Positions 17,936 to 25,244 of a DNA stretch of 27,227 nucleotides are shown piece after piece. Numbering within the stretch: the stretch's first letter is position 1; each line of letters begins with the position of its first letter. The stretch covers positions 1 to 27,227 of IMG/VR virus record IMGVR_UViG_3300011116_000924. One strand, given 5' to 3'. The position numbers were made by a program, and so were the translations under genes. Under the pieces are notes generated by a model, which ran no database searches, was not told the origin of the DNA, and saw only the letters and a list, made by a program, of their open reading frames with translations. The stretch is from a virus.

Positions 17936-19810
17936 TTAACCTGTTACTCTACCTTTAATATCTTTATTTGGATATTTAATTTCAAAAATGCAAGGATCAA
18001 ATGATGGATAAATTACACCATCTTTTGTTGCAGCAGTAATATCATATTTATTGTTTGAATACCCAATATCTGCACCCGTTAAATTATTTATTGTTATATT
18101 TGATACTGTTTGCACCCCATCAACTCTATCTAATTCTGCATAAAGTTTTGATAAAACTATAGGCTGATTAATTTGCCATTTACTAATATCAAACGTATCT
18201 TTTAATTTTGCAATACATTTTAATAATACTTCATTAGCATTATATCCTGGTAGAACTATAATACTAAAATCTATACCAATGTTTACAATATACGCATCTT
18301 TAATATTAATAGCATCCGTAATCATTCTATATTGACCTAAATATGTAGATAAATTAGTTTTAACAATAGAATTTAATGATGTTAAGTTTTTATTGATATC
18401 ATATCCTAACACATATAAATCCATTGCTAATTGATTTGCACTTACAACGCCTTTATCAGTTACTTTATCTTTAGATTGCACAATATATGCTTTAGCTACA
18501 GATCCAAATCTTTGTGGCATTGCATATACACGTATAATATAATCTTCTACTGTTACTGCTCTATTTTGAGAAGCAAAGTTTGCAATTGCATTATATCTAA
18601 TTTCATCAATACTTTCTAAGCTCTTTCCGCCAACTGCTGGTAATGGATTATTTACGGCTACTGAATTTTGTATTCTAGTAAATAAAGCTTGATTTAACCC
18701 AGTACCATCAGAATCAAATGTAACGCCTGCAATAGTAGTTAATGTATCTGTTTGAACATTAGACTCAACTCCGCCGCCTGTTGTATATCTTACAGTTAAT
18801 GTAGTATTTGCAGGGGCTAACCCATATGTTTTAGAATATAAAAAGTTACTTGGGTCAATTGAATAATCTATATTTGTTGAATATAATGAACTACCAACTA
18901 AATCTGGATTAGGTATTAATTCTTCATCTGCTGATGTTGAAACTCCCGCCCCGAATTGTATTGTAATTGTATTGTCTGCATTAACTCTCGTTTCAAATCT
19001 TCTCGATACTTTTTTAAGTTTTAATAAATATGGAGCTACACTATTTGATGAAGTATAGTTTATATTTGAATATTGATCATTCTTAACTTCATCAAAAATA
19101 GTATCTTGAGCTAAATAAGGAACTTCGTACCAAAGATTACCATCCGAATCTGTAATATCTAAAACCTCAATTATATTTGTATCTGTTAAAATAATTTTAT
19201 CATATCTTTTAGGAGCCCCAAACGTAAATGTTTGTGTTGTAATTGTACCTGCTACCGCTTTTGCCGTTTTCTTTAATAAATAATAAATAGGATTGTTATT
19301 ATTATCTACTTGATAAACTGATAACGCATCTGCTCCGGCGTTCATAATTGATGCTGAGGTAAATACTACTGGTTCAATTGTTCTAAATTGTACATTTGAA
19401 TTATTAGATTTAACAACCATTTCTTGATTAATTGATAACGCATAATTCCAATCTGGATAATATGTAGACCCACTTTGAATTGCAGGTAACAATTGAAATA
19501 CATCTAAATTTACAGTTGCTGGTACAGAATTTTTAGGCTTATAACCACGCTCTTGAGCTAATTCTAATAAATTAGCGCGTTCCTGAGAATATGATAATAA
19601 ACTTTCTTTTAATTGATTATCTGTATAATATGAAAGTACATCTCCTACATACGCAGCCATTTCAATAAACATCATACCTGGCGATGTTTCATTAAAGTCA
19701 TTATATGTATTTGGGAAGTAGCTCTTCGCAAACTCTATAAGAGATTGTCTAAAACTACTAAAGTCCTTATTAATATACTTTATATCTTTTTTTGTATTAT
19801 TATTTAACAT
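17936..19810 (-). CDS. Baseplate wedge protein, gp6-like (gpJ family)
   Basis: A 624-residue protein, close to T4 gp6 (660). The N-terminus is the typical opening of this family: KDFSSFRQSLIEFAKSYFPN, then NETSPGMMFIEMAAYVGDV and YYTDNQLKESLL, a helical region that packs against neighbouring wedges. Near the middle, IANFASQNRAVTVEDYI is the family's conserved 'A.......R.VT.eDY' segment. It should form the inner ring of the baseplate with gp25- and gp53-type partners and so trigger sheath contraction. The start overlaps the gp25-like stop by one base (TAATG), the usual gp25-gp6 adjacency, which supports both assignments. Confidence 0.9.
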   Translation of the reverse strand: MLNNNTKKDIKYINKDFSSFRQSLIEFAKSYFPNTYNDFNETSPGMMFIEMAAYVGDVLSYYTDNQLKESLLSYSQERANLLELAQERGYKPKNSVPATVNLDVFQLLPAIQSGSTYYPDWNYALSINQEMVVKSNNSNVQFRTIEPVVFTSASIMNAGADALSVYQVDNNNNPIYYLLKKTAKAVAGTITTQTFTFGAPKRYDKIILTDTNIIEVLDITDSDGNLWYEVPYLAQDTIFDEVKNDQYSNINYTSSNSVAPYLLKLKKVSRRFETRVNADNTITIQFGAGVSTSADEELIPNPDLVGSSLYSTNIDYSIDPSNFLYSKTYGLAPANTTLTVRYTTGGGVESNVQTDTLTTIAGVTFDSDGTGLNQALFTRIQNSVAVNNPLPAVGGKSLESIDEIRYNAIANFASQNRAVTVEDYIIRVYAMPQRFGSVAKAYIVQSKDKVTDKGVVSANQLAMDLYVLGYDINKNLTSLNSIVKTNLSTYLGQYRMITDAINIKDAYIVNIGIDFSIIVLPGYNANEVLLKCIAKLKDTFDISKWQINQPIVLSKLYAELDRVDGVQTVSNITINNLTGADIGYSNNKYDITAATKDGVIYPSFDPCIFEIKYPNKDIKGRVTG

Positions 19811-20265
19811 TATAGTATAGCTATTGTTCCTGATTGATTAATGTCTAAAATTATAGTTTGGTTTGCACCGTTATTTGTTACACGAAAATTAAGAGTAATT
19901 AATAGTCCATGTTCTGCTTCCGGCCCTAACGAATCTAATTTTTGTTGTATATTAATACTATTTATTATAATATATGGCATCCAAAAAGAAATGGCAGAAG
20001 AAATTTCATCTTTTAAATTTTCTCCCACTTCTGATGTATTTGGATCAAATAGTAAGTTCATAATACCTGTACCAAAAGTTGGTAAATATCTACGCTCCCC
20101 TTTACTGGTTAATAAAAGATTTTTTAAGTTAGATATTGCTTGTTCTTGAGTACTGTACGAAGATTGAAATACTCCTTTCGAAGCATTATTTAATGGAAGT
20201 AGTACTCCTACTGCCACATCCGGTTGAGTATCAATTACAGGTATTTTACTTAAAACCTTTGCCAT
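19810..20265 (-). CDS. Baseplate wedge protein, gp25-like (GPW/gp25 family)
   Basis: A 151-residue protein with the GPW/gp25 signature: NLKNLLLTSKGERRYLPTFG followed by GIMNLLFDPNTSEVGENLKD and a helix ending in WMPYI. In T4 and in type VI secretion (TssE) this protein nucleates the sheath at the baseplate. The length is close to that of T4 gp25 (132). It lies 3 bases after the 173-residue gene and overlaps the gp6-like start as TAATG, so the two wedge subunits are translationally linked. No RBS-like purine run precedes the ATG. Confidence 0.92.
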   Translation of the reverse strand: MAKVLSKIPVIDTQPDVAVGVLLPLNNASKGVFQSSYSTQEQAISNLKNLLLTSKGERRYLPTFGTGIMNLLFDPNTSEVGENLKDEISSAISFWMPYIIINSINIQQKLDSLGPEAEHGLLITLNFRVTNNGANQTIILDINQSGTIAIL

Positions 20266-20268
20266 TTA

Positions 20269-20790
20269 TTAAGCCCCTTTTTTCTTATTAATTGCTTTCA
20301 TTAATGCAGAATAATCCCTTGTTAATGCTTGCTCAACTTCAGGTGCTACTTCTGTTACCGGGCGACCATCAATATCTGTTCTAGGAGCAATTGATGCTAC
20401 GCTAGGTACAGAATTCATACCTAAACTCGACATGTTTCTCATTGTTGGCCATTCATCAAAATCATCATGTCCTATTTGTCTAGGATTGTATTCTTCTTCT
20501 AAAATTCCATGAAAATCTTTAGTTGCAAATCCATTATTAGCTGTTTCATTTAAAATATCATTAATAAGCGGATTGCTTGAAAATGTAGTTGCAGGTTTTT
20601 TAACTGCAGCTTTTTTAAATACAGGTTTTGATGTTTGAGGAGCTTCAGTTACAATTCTTTGATTTGTAGATGCTCTTTTAGATACTTTATCTAGACTTTC
20701 ATAAAGATAGTTCATTTCGTTATGTATTGCGGCTTGAACTTCTTCTTTAATGATTTGTCTTAATTGTTTAAAAAATTTATTACTGTCCAT
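20269..20790 (-). CDS. Small protein between baseplate hub and wedge genes
   Basis: A 173-residue protein that I do not recognise. Residues 1-45 are helical and charged (FFKQLRQIIKEEVQAAIHNE). A basic Ala/Pro/Lys/Thr linker follows (KPVFKKAAVKKPATTF), then a segment with NPLINDILNETANNGF, and the last 60 residues are acidic/mixed. This arrangement suggests a flexible linker or assembly factor more than an enzyme. It sits between the gp5-like hub (49-base gap) and the gp25-like gene (3-base gap), and an AGATAATTATATTAA box lies 11-25 bases before its start. Function unknown; a chaperone or tape-measure accessory is possible but not shown. Confidence 0.7.
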   Translation of the reverse strand: MDSNKFFKQLRQIIKEEVQAAIHNEMNYLYESLDKVSKRASTNQRIVTEAPQTSKPVFKKAAVKKPATTFSSNPLINDILNETANNGFATKDFHGILEEEYNPRQIGHDDFDEWPTMRNMSSLGMNSVPSVASIAPRTDIDGRPVTEVAPEVEQALTRDYSALMKAINKKKGA

Positions 20791-20800
20791 ACTGACTCTT

Positions 20801-20815
20801 TAATATAATTATCTA
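20801..20815 (-). promoter_or_regulatory. AGATAATTATATTAA box before the 173-residue gene
   Basis: Fifteen bases identical to those at 16013-16027, here in a true 49-base intergenic gap and 11 bases before the ATG at 20790. Its occurrence outside coding sequence argues that the recurrence is not only due to stop codons ending in AGATAA. Confidence 0.35.
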
Positions 20816-20839
20816 AGTCAATAAAAGATACAGTATTTT

Positions 20840-21910
20840 TTAAAGTTTCACTTTTGATGAAAGTAATGTAGAATTAGCTTGAGCGGCAGCTGTTACTAAT
20901 CTAGGACCAATTGTCGGGTCTGCAGTTGTTAAAGGAACTGCTAATGGAGTAATTACATTAAATATTGTAGTTAAAATATTTTGAAGTATTTCTCCGTTAA
21001 CGCTAGAATATATTGCAGGGTATCCTAAATTAATTGTAGGGGCGTTTAATGTTATTGCATTTGAAGACTCTAATACAATATCACCTTTACTAGTTATCGA
21101 TATTCCATTTTTCGATGAAAGCGCTAATTCTTTTTCTTTTGCATTTAATACAATTCTATCTGAATTCATTATTATTTGCTTTCCAGATAGATTTTGTGCA
21201 AACGTTCCTATATTAATATTAGTTACTGTAGTCGGGCCCGCTAATTTTAACGGAATACGTTGTGTTGAAGTTAAATAAATAGACGAATCATCTTTATTAA
21301 TATCTTCAATTCTAAATCCTTTGCCGGCTGTATTCTTTTTTGTATTTGAAATAATCAAAATAGGGTCACCAGGATTACCTAAAGTCCATGTAGGTTGTTT
21401 TGTAATACTCGTTACTCCCGTTACCGTCGAGCTTAATCTTATAGAATTTCCGCTTCTACCCTCTAATACAATATCCCCTTCAAATAACTGTAAAGGATTA
21501 ATTCCATTAACAGGTTTAAATGTTTTTTTAGTTCTATCTGGTTGAGTTTGTTTAGGTGCGCTTGAAACTCCTAAAAATGCATCTCTATAATTCGTAGCAT
21601 TTGAAATAGGAACATTACCTGCTGTCGGAACACCATTATAATTTATACTTGACTGAATATTAACATCATTCATATAATAAAATGTGCCTTCATTCAATCT
21701 AAAATTACCTGCAAATGCAGATGCAGCCGTAACAATTAATACTATTTCTCCCGGAACTGGAATGGACTTAATATGAGCGTTTAAAGGTAATGCAGTATTA
21801 GTATTTTCATCGTTGTTGCCGGGACGATTTAAAAACTTAAATCGTATATTATAATATCCCGGAACATTATCTTTTAAAATAACTTCTATTACTTCTGCTG
21901 ATTGTAGCAT
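20840..21910 (-). CDS. Baseplate hub/spike protein, gp5-like (VgrG-type)
   Basis: A 356-residue protein. The N-terminal 100 residues look like the OB-fold of gp5/VgrG spikes (YYNIRFKFLNRPGN, then IKSIPVPGEIVLIVTAASAF). The C-terminal half has short beta-strand repeats such as RIVLNAKEKELALSSKNGIS and GDIVLESSNAITLNAPTINL, as in the triple-stranded beta-helix or needle of this family. There is no lysozyme domain, unlike T4 gp5, so cell-wall digestion must come from another protein. It should sit at the tip of the tail tube. Its start overlaps the preceding gene's stop as TAATG. The tip may need a PAAR-like cap, which I do not see in this window. Confidence 0.82.
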   Translation of the reverse strand: MLQSAEVIEVILKDNVPGYYNIRFKFLNRPGNNDENTNTALPLNAHIKSIPVPGEIVLIVTAASAFAGNFRLNEGTFYYMNDVNIQSSINYNGVPTAGNVPISNATNYRDAFLGVSSAPKQTQPDRTKKTFKPVNGINPLQLFEGDIVLEGRSGNSIRLSSTVTGVTSITKQPTWTLGNPGDPILIISNTKKNTAGKGFRIEDINKDDSSIYLTSTQRIPLKLAGPTTVTNINIGTFAQNLSGKQIIMNSDRIVLNAKEKELALSSKNGISITSKGDIVLESSNAITLNAPTINLGYPAIYSSVNGEILQNILTTIFNVITPLAVPLTTADPTIGPRLVTAAAQANSTLLSSKVKL

Positions 21911-22299
21911 TACTTAATTGGTTTAGATAATGAATCTTCAATATCTTTATTAATTTGACTAAGGTCTTTTAAATCGCTTTGAATTTGTTTTAATTCATCA
22001 GGAGAAAGTTGCCATTCTCCAATACCTGCATCTGCCTTTTGTTTTGCTTCAGATGCTAATAGTCGTTGAACGACGGAAGTCATTTTTATTAACTGCTCGT
22101 CGTTCTTAACACCCACATCCAAATATTCTTTGATCAGTGGTACAATTACAGCAGCATCATTAATACTTTTTACTAATGGAGATAACTGCTGAATTAAATT
22201 ATCTATTTGTTTATTTTTCTCTTTTTGATTTACATGTATTTCTTTAAATACATCTGCTAAAGAAGTTTTACCGTAAATTGAATCATTTATAGTAGGCAT
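21910..22299 (-). CDS. Small helical protein upstream of the baseplate hub gene
   Basis: A 129-residue, nearly all-helical protein that I do not recognise. It has a charged amphipathic stretch (FKEIHVNQKEKNKQIDNLI), a central segment with a possible heptad pattern and the C-terminal part SPDELKQIQSDLKDLSQINK. It has no membrane segment. The stop overlaps the gp5-like start by one base (TAATG), so it is translationally coupled to the hub gene and may be a hub-associated structural or assembly protein. Two AGATAATTAT-like boxes lie in the 18-base gap before it. Confidence 0.7.
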   Translation of the reverse strand: MPTINDSIYGKTSLADVFKEIHVNQKEKNKQIDNLIQQLSPLVKSINDAAVIVPLIKEYLDVGVKNDEQLIKMTSVVQRLLASEAKQKADAGIGEWQLSPDELKQIQSDLKDLSQINKDIEDSLSKPIK

Positions 22300-22323
22300 A
22301 ATTATCTTTTAAAATAATTATCT
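22298..22323 (-). promoter_or_regulatory. Two tandem AGATAATTAT boxes before the baseplate block
   Basis: On the minus strand GAGATAATTATT is followed by AAAAGATAATTATG, the second box running into the ATG at 22299. The first contains the stop codon of the sigma-factor gene. This is where the virion block begins, a plausible place for a late-expression signal, but the function is not established. Confidence 0.4.
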
Positions 22324-23070
22324 CTTAGCCTTAATCTTTTGCATTCGAACTAATTCTTGTAATTTATAAGGGTCTAATTTTATACCATCATTAATTTGAA
22401 AACTCTTATACAAAATTTCATAAATTACTTTAATATCATTTACTGTTTTTGTAATTGTTTGAGTCTTTAATCCTGTTCTTTCTCTAATTAAAATATACAA
22501 AGCCTTCTTATTAAAGTTTTCTATATTATCTCTTGTTCTAAACAATTCTAAGATTGAATCAGCTACAGACATTTCTTTTTGCGAGTCAAATAAAATAGGT
22601 AAATTTGAATCTACATATTTTACAAATTGCTCTACAAAATCGTAAGTTTCTTCAACGAAATCTTTATAAGATTCTTCTGTCATCAAATTACGTTCAATAT
22701 CGATATTTTCTGTATCTACATTACTTTTAAGCTTTTGATGACTTTTCTTAATAAATAAGATAAGATAATTTCTAGCGATAACTGAAAAATACGAAAATGC
22801 TTTTCCATTTGAATGAACGTATTTATTTAATCTTTCGCAAAGAAATGTAATCGTATCATTTAATAAATCTGTATACGAATCTGTATATTTCCAGGCTTGC
22901 AATTTGAAAATCCAATTTTCAACTATTTTCTCAAACGGCTTTTTAATATCGGAGTTATAAATTCTGCTTTTTTCTGCAAAATCTGTTGATGCAATATATC
23001 TGCAAATTGCATCTTCCGTTGCTTGAGTAAAATATTGCTTCTTATCTACTACTGCTACTGTCTCTTGCAT
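22318..23070 (-). CDS. Late-transcription sigma factor, gp55-like
   Basis: A 250-residue helical protein with sigma-70 family features. The region FEKIVENWIFKLQAWKYTDSY...LLNDTITFLCERLNKY corresponds to the core-binding region 2 pattern, followed by NGKAFSYFSVIARNYLILFI, which matches the 'F..Y....ar......' region-2.4-like helix of gp55-type factors in T4-like phages. The C-terminal part (RERTGLKTQTITKTVNDIKV) looks like a short helix-turn-helix. T4 gp55 (185 residues) recruits host RNA polymerase to late promoters with gp33 and the sliding clamp. The start overlaps the preceding small membrane-protein gene by 29 bases in another frame, and the baseplate block starts 18 bases after the stop, so it is next to its probable targets. 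Confidence 0.78.
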   Translation of the reverse strand: MQETVAVVDKKQYFTQATEDAICRYIASTDFAEKSRIYNSDIKKPFEKIVENWIFKLQAWKYTDSYTDLLNDTITFLCERLNKYVHSNGKAFSYFSVIARNYLILFIKKSHQKLKSNVDTENIDIERNLMTEESYKDFVEETYDFVEQFVKYVDSNLPILFDSQKEMSVADSILELFRTRDNIENFNKKALYILIRERTGLKTQTITKTVNDIKVIYEILYKSFQINDGIKLDPYKLQELVRMQKIKAKR

Positions 23071-23344
23071 CTTCTTCTGAATATGTTATGAATAATTGGT
23101 TACTAGTTTCAATAAGATCTTTTAGCATTTCAAACGTACCTCCAACTTCATCATCAGATTCAAATATTTTCTTATTATCAATTTCTCTCATTTTATTTAA
23201 AATGTTATTAAAACGTAAAAGAAGCAATTCTACTTCTTCTGTTTTTTCTAAAATACGTTCTTCGTATTTTTCTACTTTATTAAGTAAGTTATAAACGGTA
23301 TAAGTTAAACCTAATATTAGTAATATTAATATAGTGTATATCAT
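23042..23344 (-). CDS. Small membrane-anchored protein upstream of the sigma factor
   Basis: A 100-residue protein with an N-terminal hydrophobic helix (IYTILILLILGLTYTVYNLL, residues 2-21) and no cleavage site, so it is a probable membrane anchor. A charged coiled-coil stretch follows (about residues 22-58). The later segment MREIDNKKIFESDDEVGGTF resembles, from memory, a conserved I-D-x-x-G/K-x-F-E-S/A-D-D-E-V-G motif in small phage proteins next to late-sigma genes; this needs a search. The C-terminus ends in a serine run. Its last 29 bases overlap the start of the sigma-factor gene, suggesting coupled expression. Function unknown. Confidence 0.75.
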   Translation of the reverse strand: MIYTILILLILGLTYTVYNLLNKVEKYEERILEKTEEVELLLLRFNNILNKMREIDNKKIFESDDEVGGTFEMLKDLIETSNQLFITYSEEDARDSSSSR

Positions 23345-23347
23345 AAT

Positions 23348-24103
23348 TTATTTTTTAAAAAAATCTTTAAATAAATCATCTACCGAAGTATTATTTGATT
23401 GAAATACTTCTGAAGTTGATATTTTATTTGTTTTTACAATCGTTGTTGGAATTGAATTATCTTTCGGAGTTTTATTATCATGCTCAATTCTAGAAGCTAA
23501 ATGATCTGCATGATGTAAAATAAACGTTAAATTAGATTTTAAACCATATTCTGGTTTGAATGCCATATAGTAGCCTTTATTTGCATCAGAATACATGCCA
23601 TCATGTAATTTAATACCTAAATATTCATTTTCTGAAACAGGAATATTAAACTTTTGTAATGTAAATAAACTTCTATCTGGAACTTTCATATAATGTAAAC
23701 TTCCGTTTAATTCATATAATGCTCCTTGATTTTTTCTGTGCCATTCTGAAGGATTAGGAATATAATAAGGTTGTTTAACATCACCTGCTTTTCCTAAATC
23801 ATGATTAATTGCTGCAAATACTAATTCTTCTTTTGTAAATCCTTTTATATCTGCTCCTAATTCTCCCCAAACTTCATATAATTTAAGTGAGCAATTAACT
23901 ACACGAATTACGTGGTCGATATAACCTCCTACAAAGCAATTATGGTAATTATCATTTCCTGATGCCGGTGCTAATACTAAATCATCTTGAAACTCTTCAT
24001 ACATTTTAATTAATGCAGTTCTTCTAGGTTCTGCAATATGAGTTTCAATAATTTTAATAAAGGTGTTCCAATTTTCTACTAATTGATCTTCTGTAAACTT
24101 CAT
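23348..24103 (-). CDS. HD-domain phosphohydrolase
   Basis: A 251-residue protein with the metal-binding HD fold. H54 or H64 (in GGYIDHVIRVV) and the paired H101-D102 in AINHDLGK are the first two signature positions. The third and fourth histidines/aspartate appear in ILHHADHLASRIEHD at about residues 204-216. HD proteins hydrolyse nucleotides or cyclic nucleotides; the substrate cannot be inferred here. Phage HD enzymes have been proposed to act on nucleotide pools or signalling nucleotides, but this one has no domain that settles the question. It begins 3 bases after the ClpP-like gene and is followed closely by the membrane protein, so it belongs to the early/middle block ahead of the virion genes. 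Confidence 0.83.
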   Translation of the reverse strand: MKFTEDQLVENWNTFIKIIETHIAEPRRTALIKMYEEFQDDLVLAPASGNDNYHNCFVGGYIDHVIRVVNCSLKLYEVWGELGADIKGFTKEELVFAAINHDLGKAGDVKQPYYIPNPSEWHRKNQGALYELNGSLHYMKVPDRSLFTLQKFNIPVSENEYLGIKLHDGMYSDANKGYYMAFKPEYGLKSNLTFILHHADHLASRIEHDNKTPKDNSIPTTIVKTNKISTSEVFQSNNTSVDDLFKDFFKK

Positions 24104-24106
24104 AAC

Positions 24107-24778
24107 TTATATTATTTTATCTATTAATTTTAATTTTAATGCTTCTTCTGCTGTTAGGTACCAATCTAGTTTACATTTTTCTTTCCAAAAACTAGCTTCA
24201 ATACCTGTTTTCTCAGCTAACATCTGACAACTTACTTCTTCTACATGATTAAAATAATCTACTGTAGATTTAATACTATGAAATTTATCTTGCATTTCGT
24301 AAGTACCTTCGTGAAGCATCATTGTAGAATTTCTGCTCATCGCTCTAATACCAGTAGCGCATGCTAATATCCAAGCTCCTGCCGATACTGCTTGACCTCT
24401 GCAAACTACATTTACTTTAAAAGGTAAAGATTGAATGTAATCAATAATACCATTCATTTCACAAATATCACCTCCTGGAGAATTTAAAGAAATTGTAATT
24501 GGTCTATCTTTTTCTTCTTCTGTACGATATCGTAAAATAATTCTTATAGCATACATTATATTGTATAATGTTTCGCCATCCTTCACCGGACCATGTAAAT
24601 AAATTACTTCATCATCTACATTAAATCCATGTTCAGCTTGTTTAAATAAGTATTCAGCAGAATTAATATCATACTCATATACTTCTGTTTGAACTTCTTG
24701 TTCCGAATCCGAGGTAACTTGTTTAGTATTAGTTACCTGTTCTCCATATATATTAGGTCTTGTTTTTTTCTTAATCAT
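24107..24778 (-). CDS. ClpP-family serine protease
   Basis: A 223-residue protein of peptidase family S14 with an intact triad: S132 in GQAVSAGAW, H156 in MMLHEG and D205 in KLDWYLTAEEA. The Ser-His and His-Asp distances (24 and 49) are almost the same as in E. coli ClpP (25 and 49). The SLNSPGGDI segment is the conserved oxyanion-loop region. The N-terminal 40 residues are acidic and low-complexity, unlike bacterial ClpP. No ATPase partner is in the window, so it might work with host ClpX/ClpA-type unfoldases or alone. In other phages S14 members serve as prohead proteases, but here it is next to regulatory and metabolic genes, with no capsid genes nearby. Confidence 0.9.
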   Translation of the reverse strand: MIKKKTRPNIYGEQVTNTKQVTSDSEQEVQTEVYEYDINSAEYLFKQAEHGFNVDDEVIYLHGPVKDGETLYNIMYAIRIILRYRTEEEKDRPITISLNSPGGDICEMNGIIDYIQSLPFKVNVVCRGQAVSAGAWILACATGIRAMSRNSTMMLHEGTYEMQDKFHSIKSTVDYFNHVEEVSCQMLAEKTGIEASFWKEKCKLDWYLTAEEALKLKLIDKII

Positions 24779-24936
24779 ATCTGAATATAATAAAAAAATC
24801 GTATATAAACAAATAAATCTCCACTGCTTTTAACAATGAAGATTTAGTGCTTAGATTTAAAATTTTAAAAGGAAAATTAAAAGTGGTATTCTTTTATTGA
24901 ATTAAAGAGAACGTAAGTATACGATCATCAAAAAGC
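24779..24936. other. 158-base gap with imperfect hairpin
   Basis: This is the longest gene-free stretch. On the minus strand CCACTTTTAA (24886-24877) can pair with TTAAAAGCAGTGG (24833-24821) through a 10-bp stem with a 3-base bulge, enclosing 43 A/T-rich bases with repeated AAATCT. No open frame of note and no T-run typical of a terminator follows the stem. It probably holds the promoter and leader of the ClpP-like gene. Confidence 0.35.
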
Positions 24937-25125
24937 TTAATAACCTATATCTGTTGGCTCTAGTTCAATTAAAGAAATAATATTCTCTACTTTAGCTCTT
25001 ACGTTTTGAATTTCCTGTGCTACTTGAGGCGCGGACAATGTATGAGTATCTAATCCTTTAACGATAGATAATAATTGATTGTTAATTGCTTCCAGCTTTG
25101 TTTGTGTTTGTAATTTGTATCTCAT
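24937..25125 (-). CDS. Small helical protein, unknown function
   Basis: A 62-residue protein that is helical throughout, with charged amphipathic segments (KLEAINNQLLSIVKGL and VAQEIQNVRAKVENIISLIE). It has no membrane segment, no cysteine cluster and no known motif. It stands alone between two gaps (119 and 158 bases), so it may have its own promoter; TATAATAAATATAAAT lies close upstream of the ATG on the minus strand. Its size and composition are like many small phage regulators or host-takeover proteins, but no function can be given. The stop is TAA at 24937. Confidence 0.6.
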   Translation of the reverse strand: MRYKLQTQTKLEAINNQLLSIVKGLDTHTLSAPQVAQEIQNVRAKVENIISLIELEPTDIGY

Positions 25126-25244
25126 GACCGATTTATATTTATTATAATTATACTAATATTAATTTATTTAAATTATATAATAATGGTGTGGACCCATTTC
25201 TTATTCTATCCCATCATCATTATAATTGATTTTTCGCATAAGTC
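25126..25244. other. 119-base gap upstream of the 62-residue gene
   Basis: Very A/T-rich on the 62-residue gene side, including TATAATAAATATAAAT on the minus strand, similar to TTATAATAAAGATA before the LamG gene. No hairpin-plus-T-run terminator is evident after the UVDE stop. A 22-codon open extension of the UVDE frame in the -1 register covers 25201-25262. Confidence 0.35.

Noticed and set aside
20815-20840. Inverted repeat aaaagatac/gtatttttt after the hub gene as a terminator
   Set aside because: On the transcribed strand the stem is almost only A-T pairs with a mismatch and a three-base loop, too weak for a convincing terminator.
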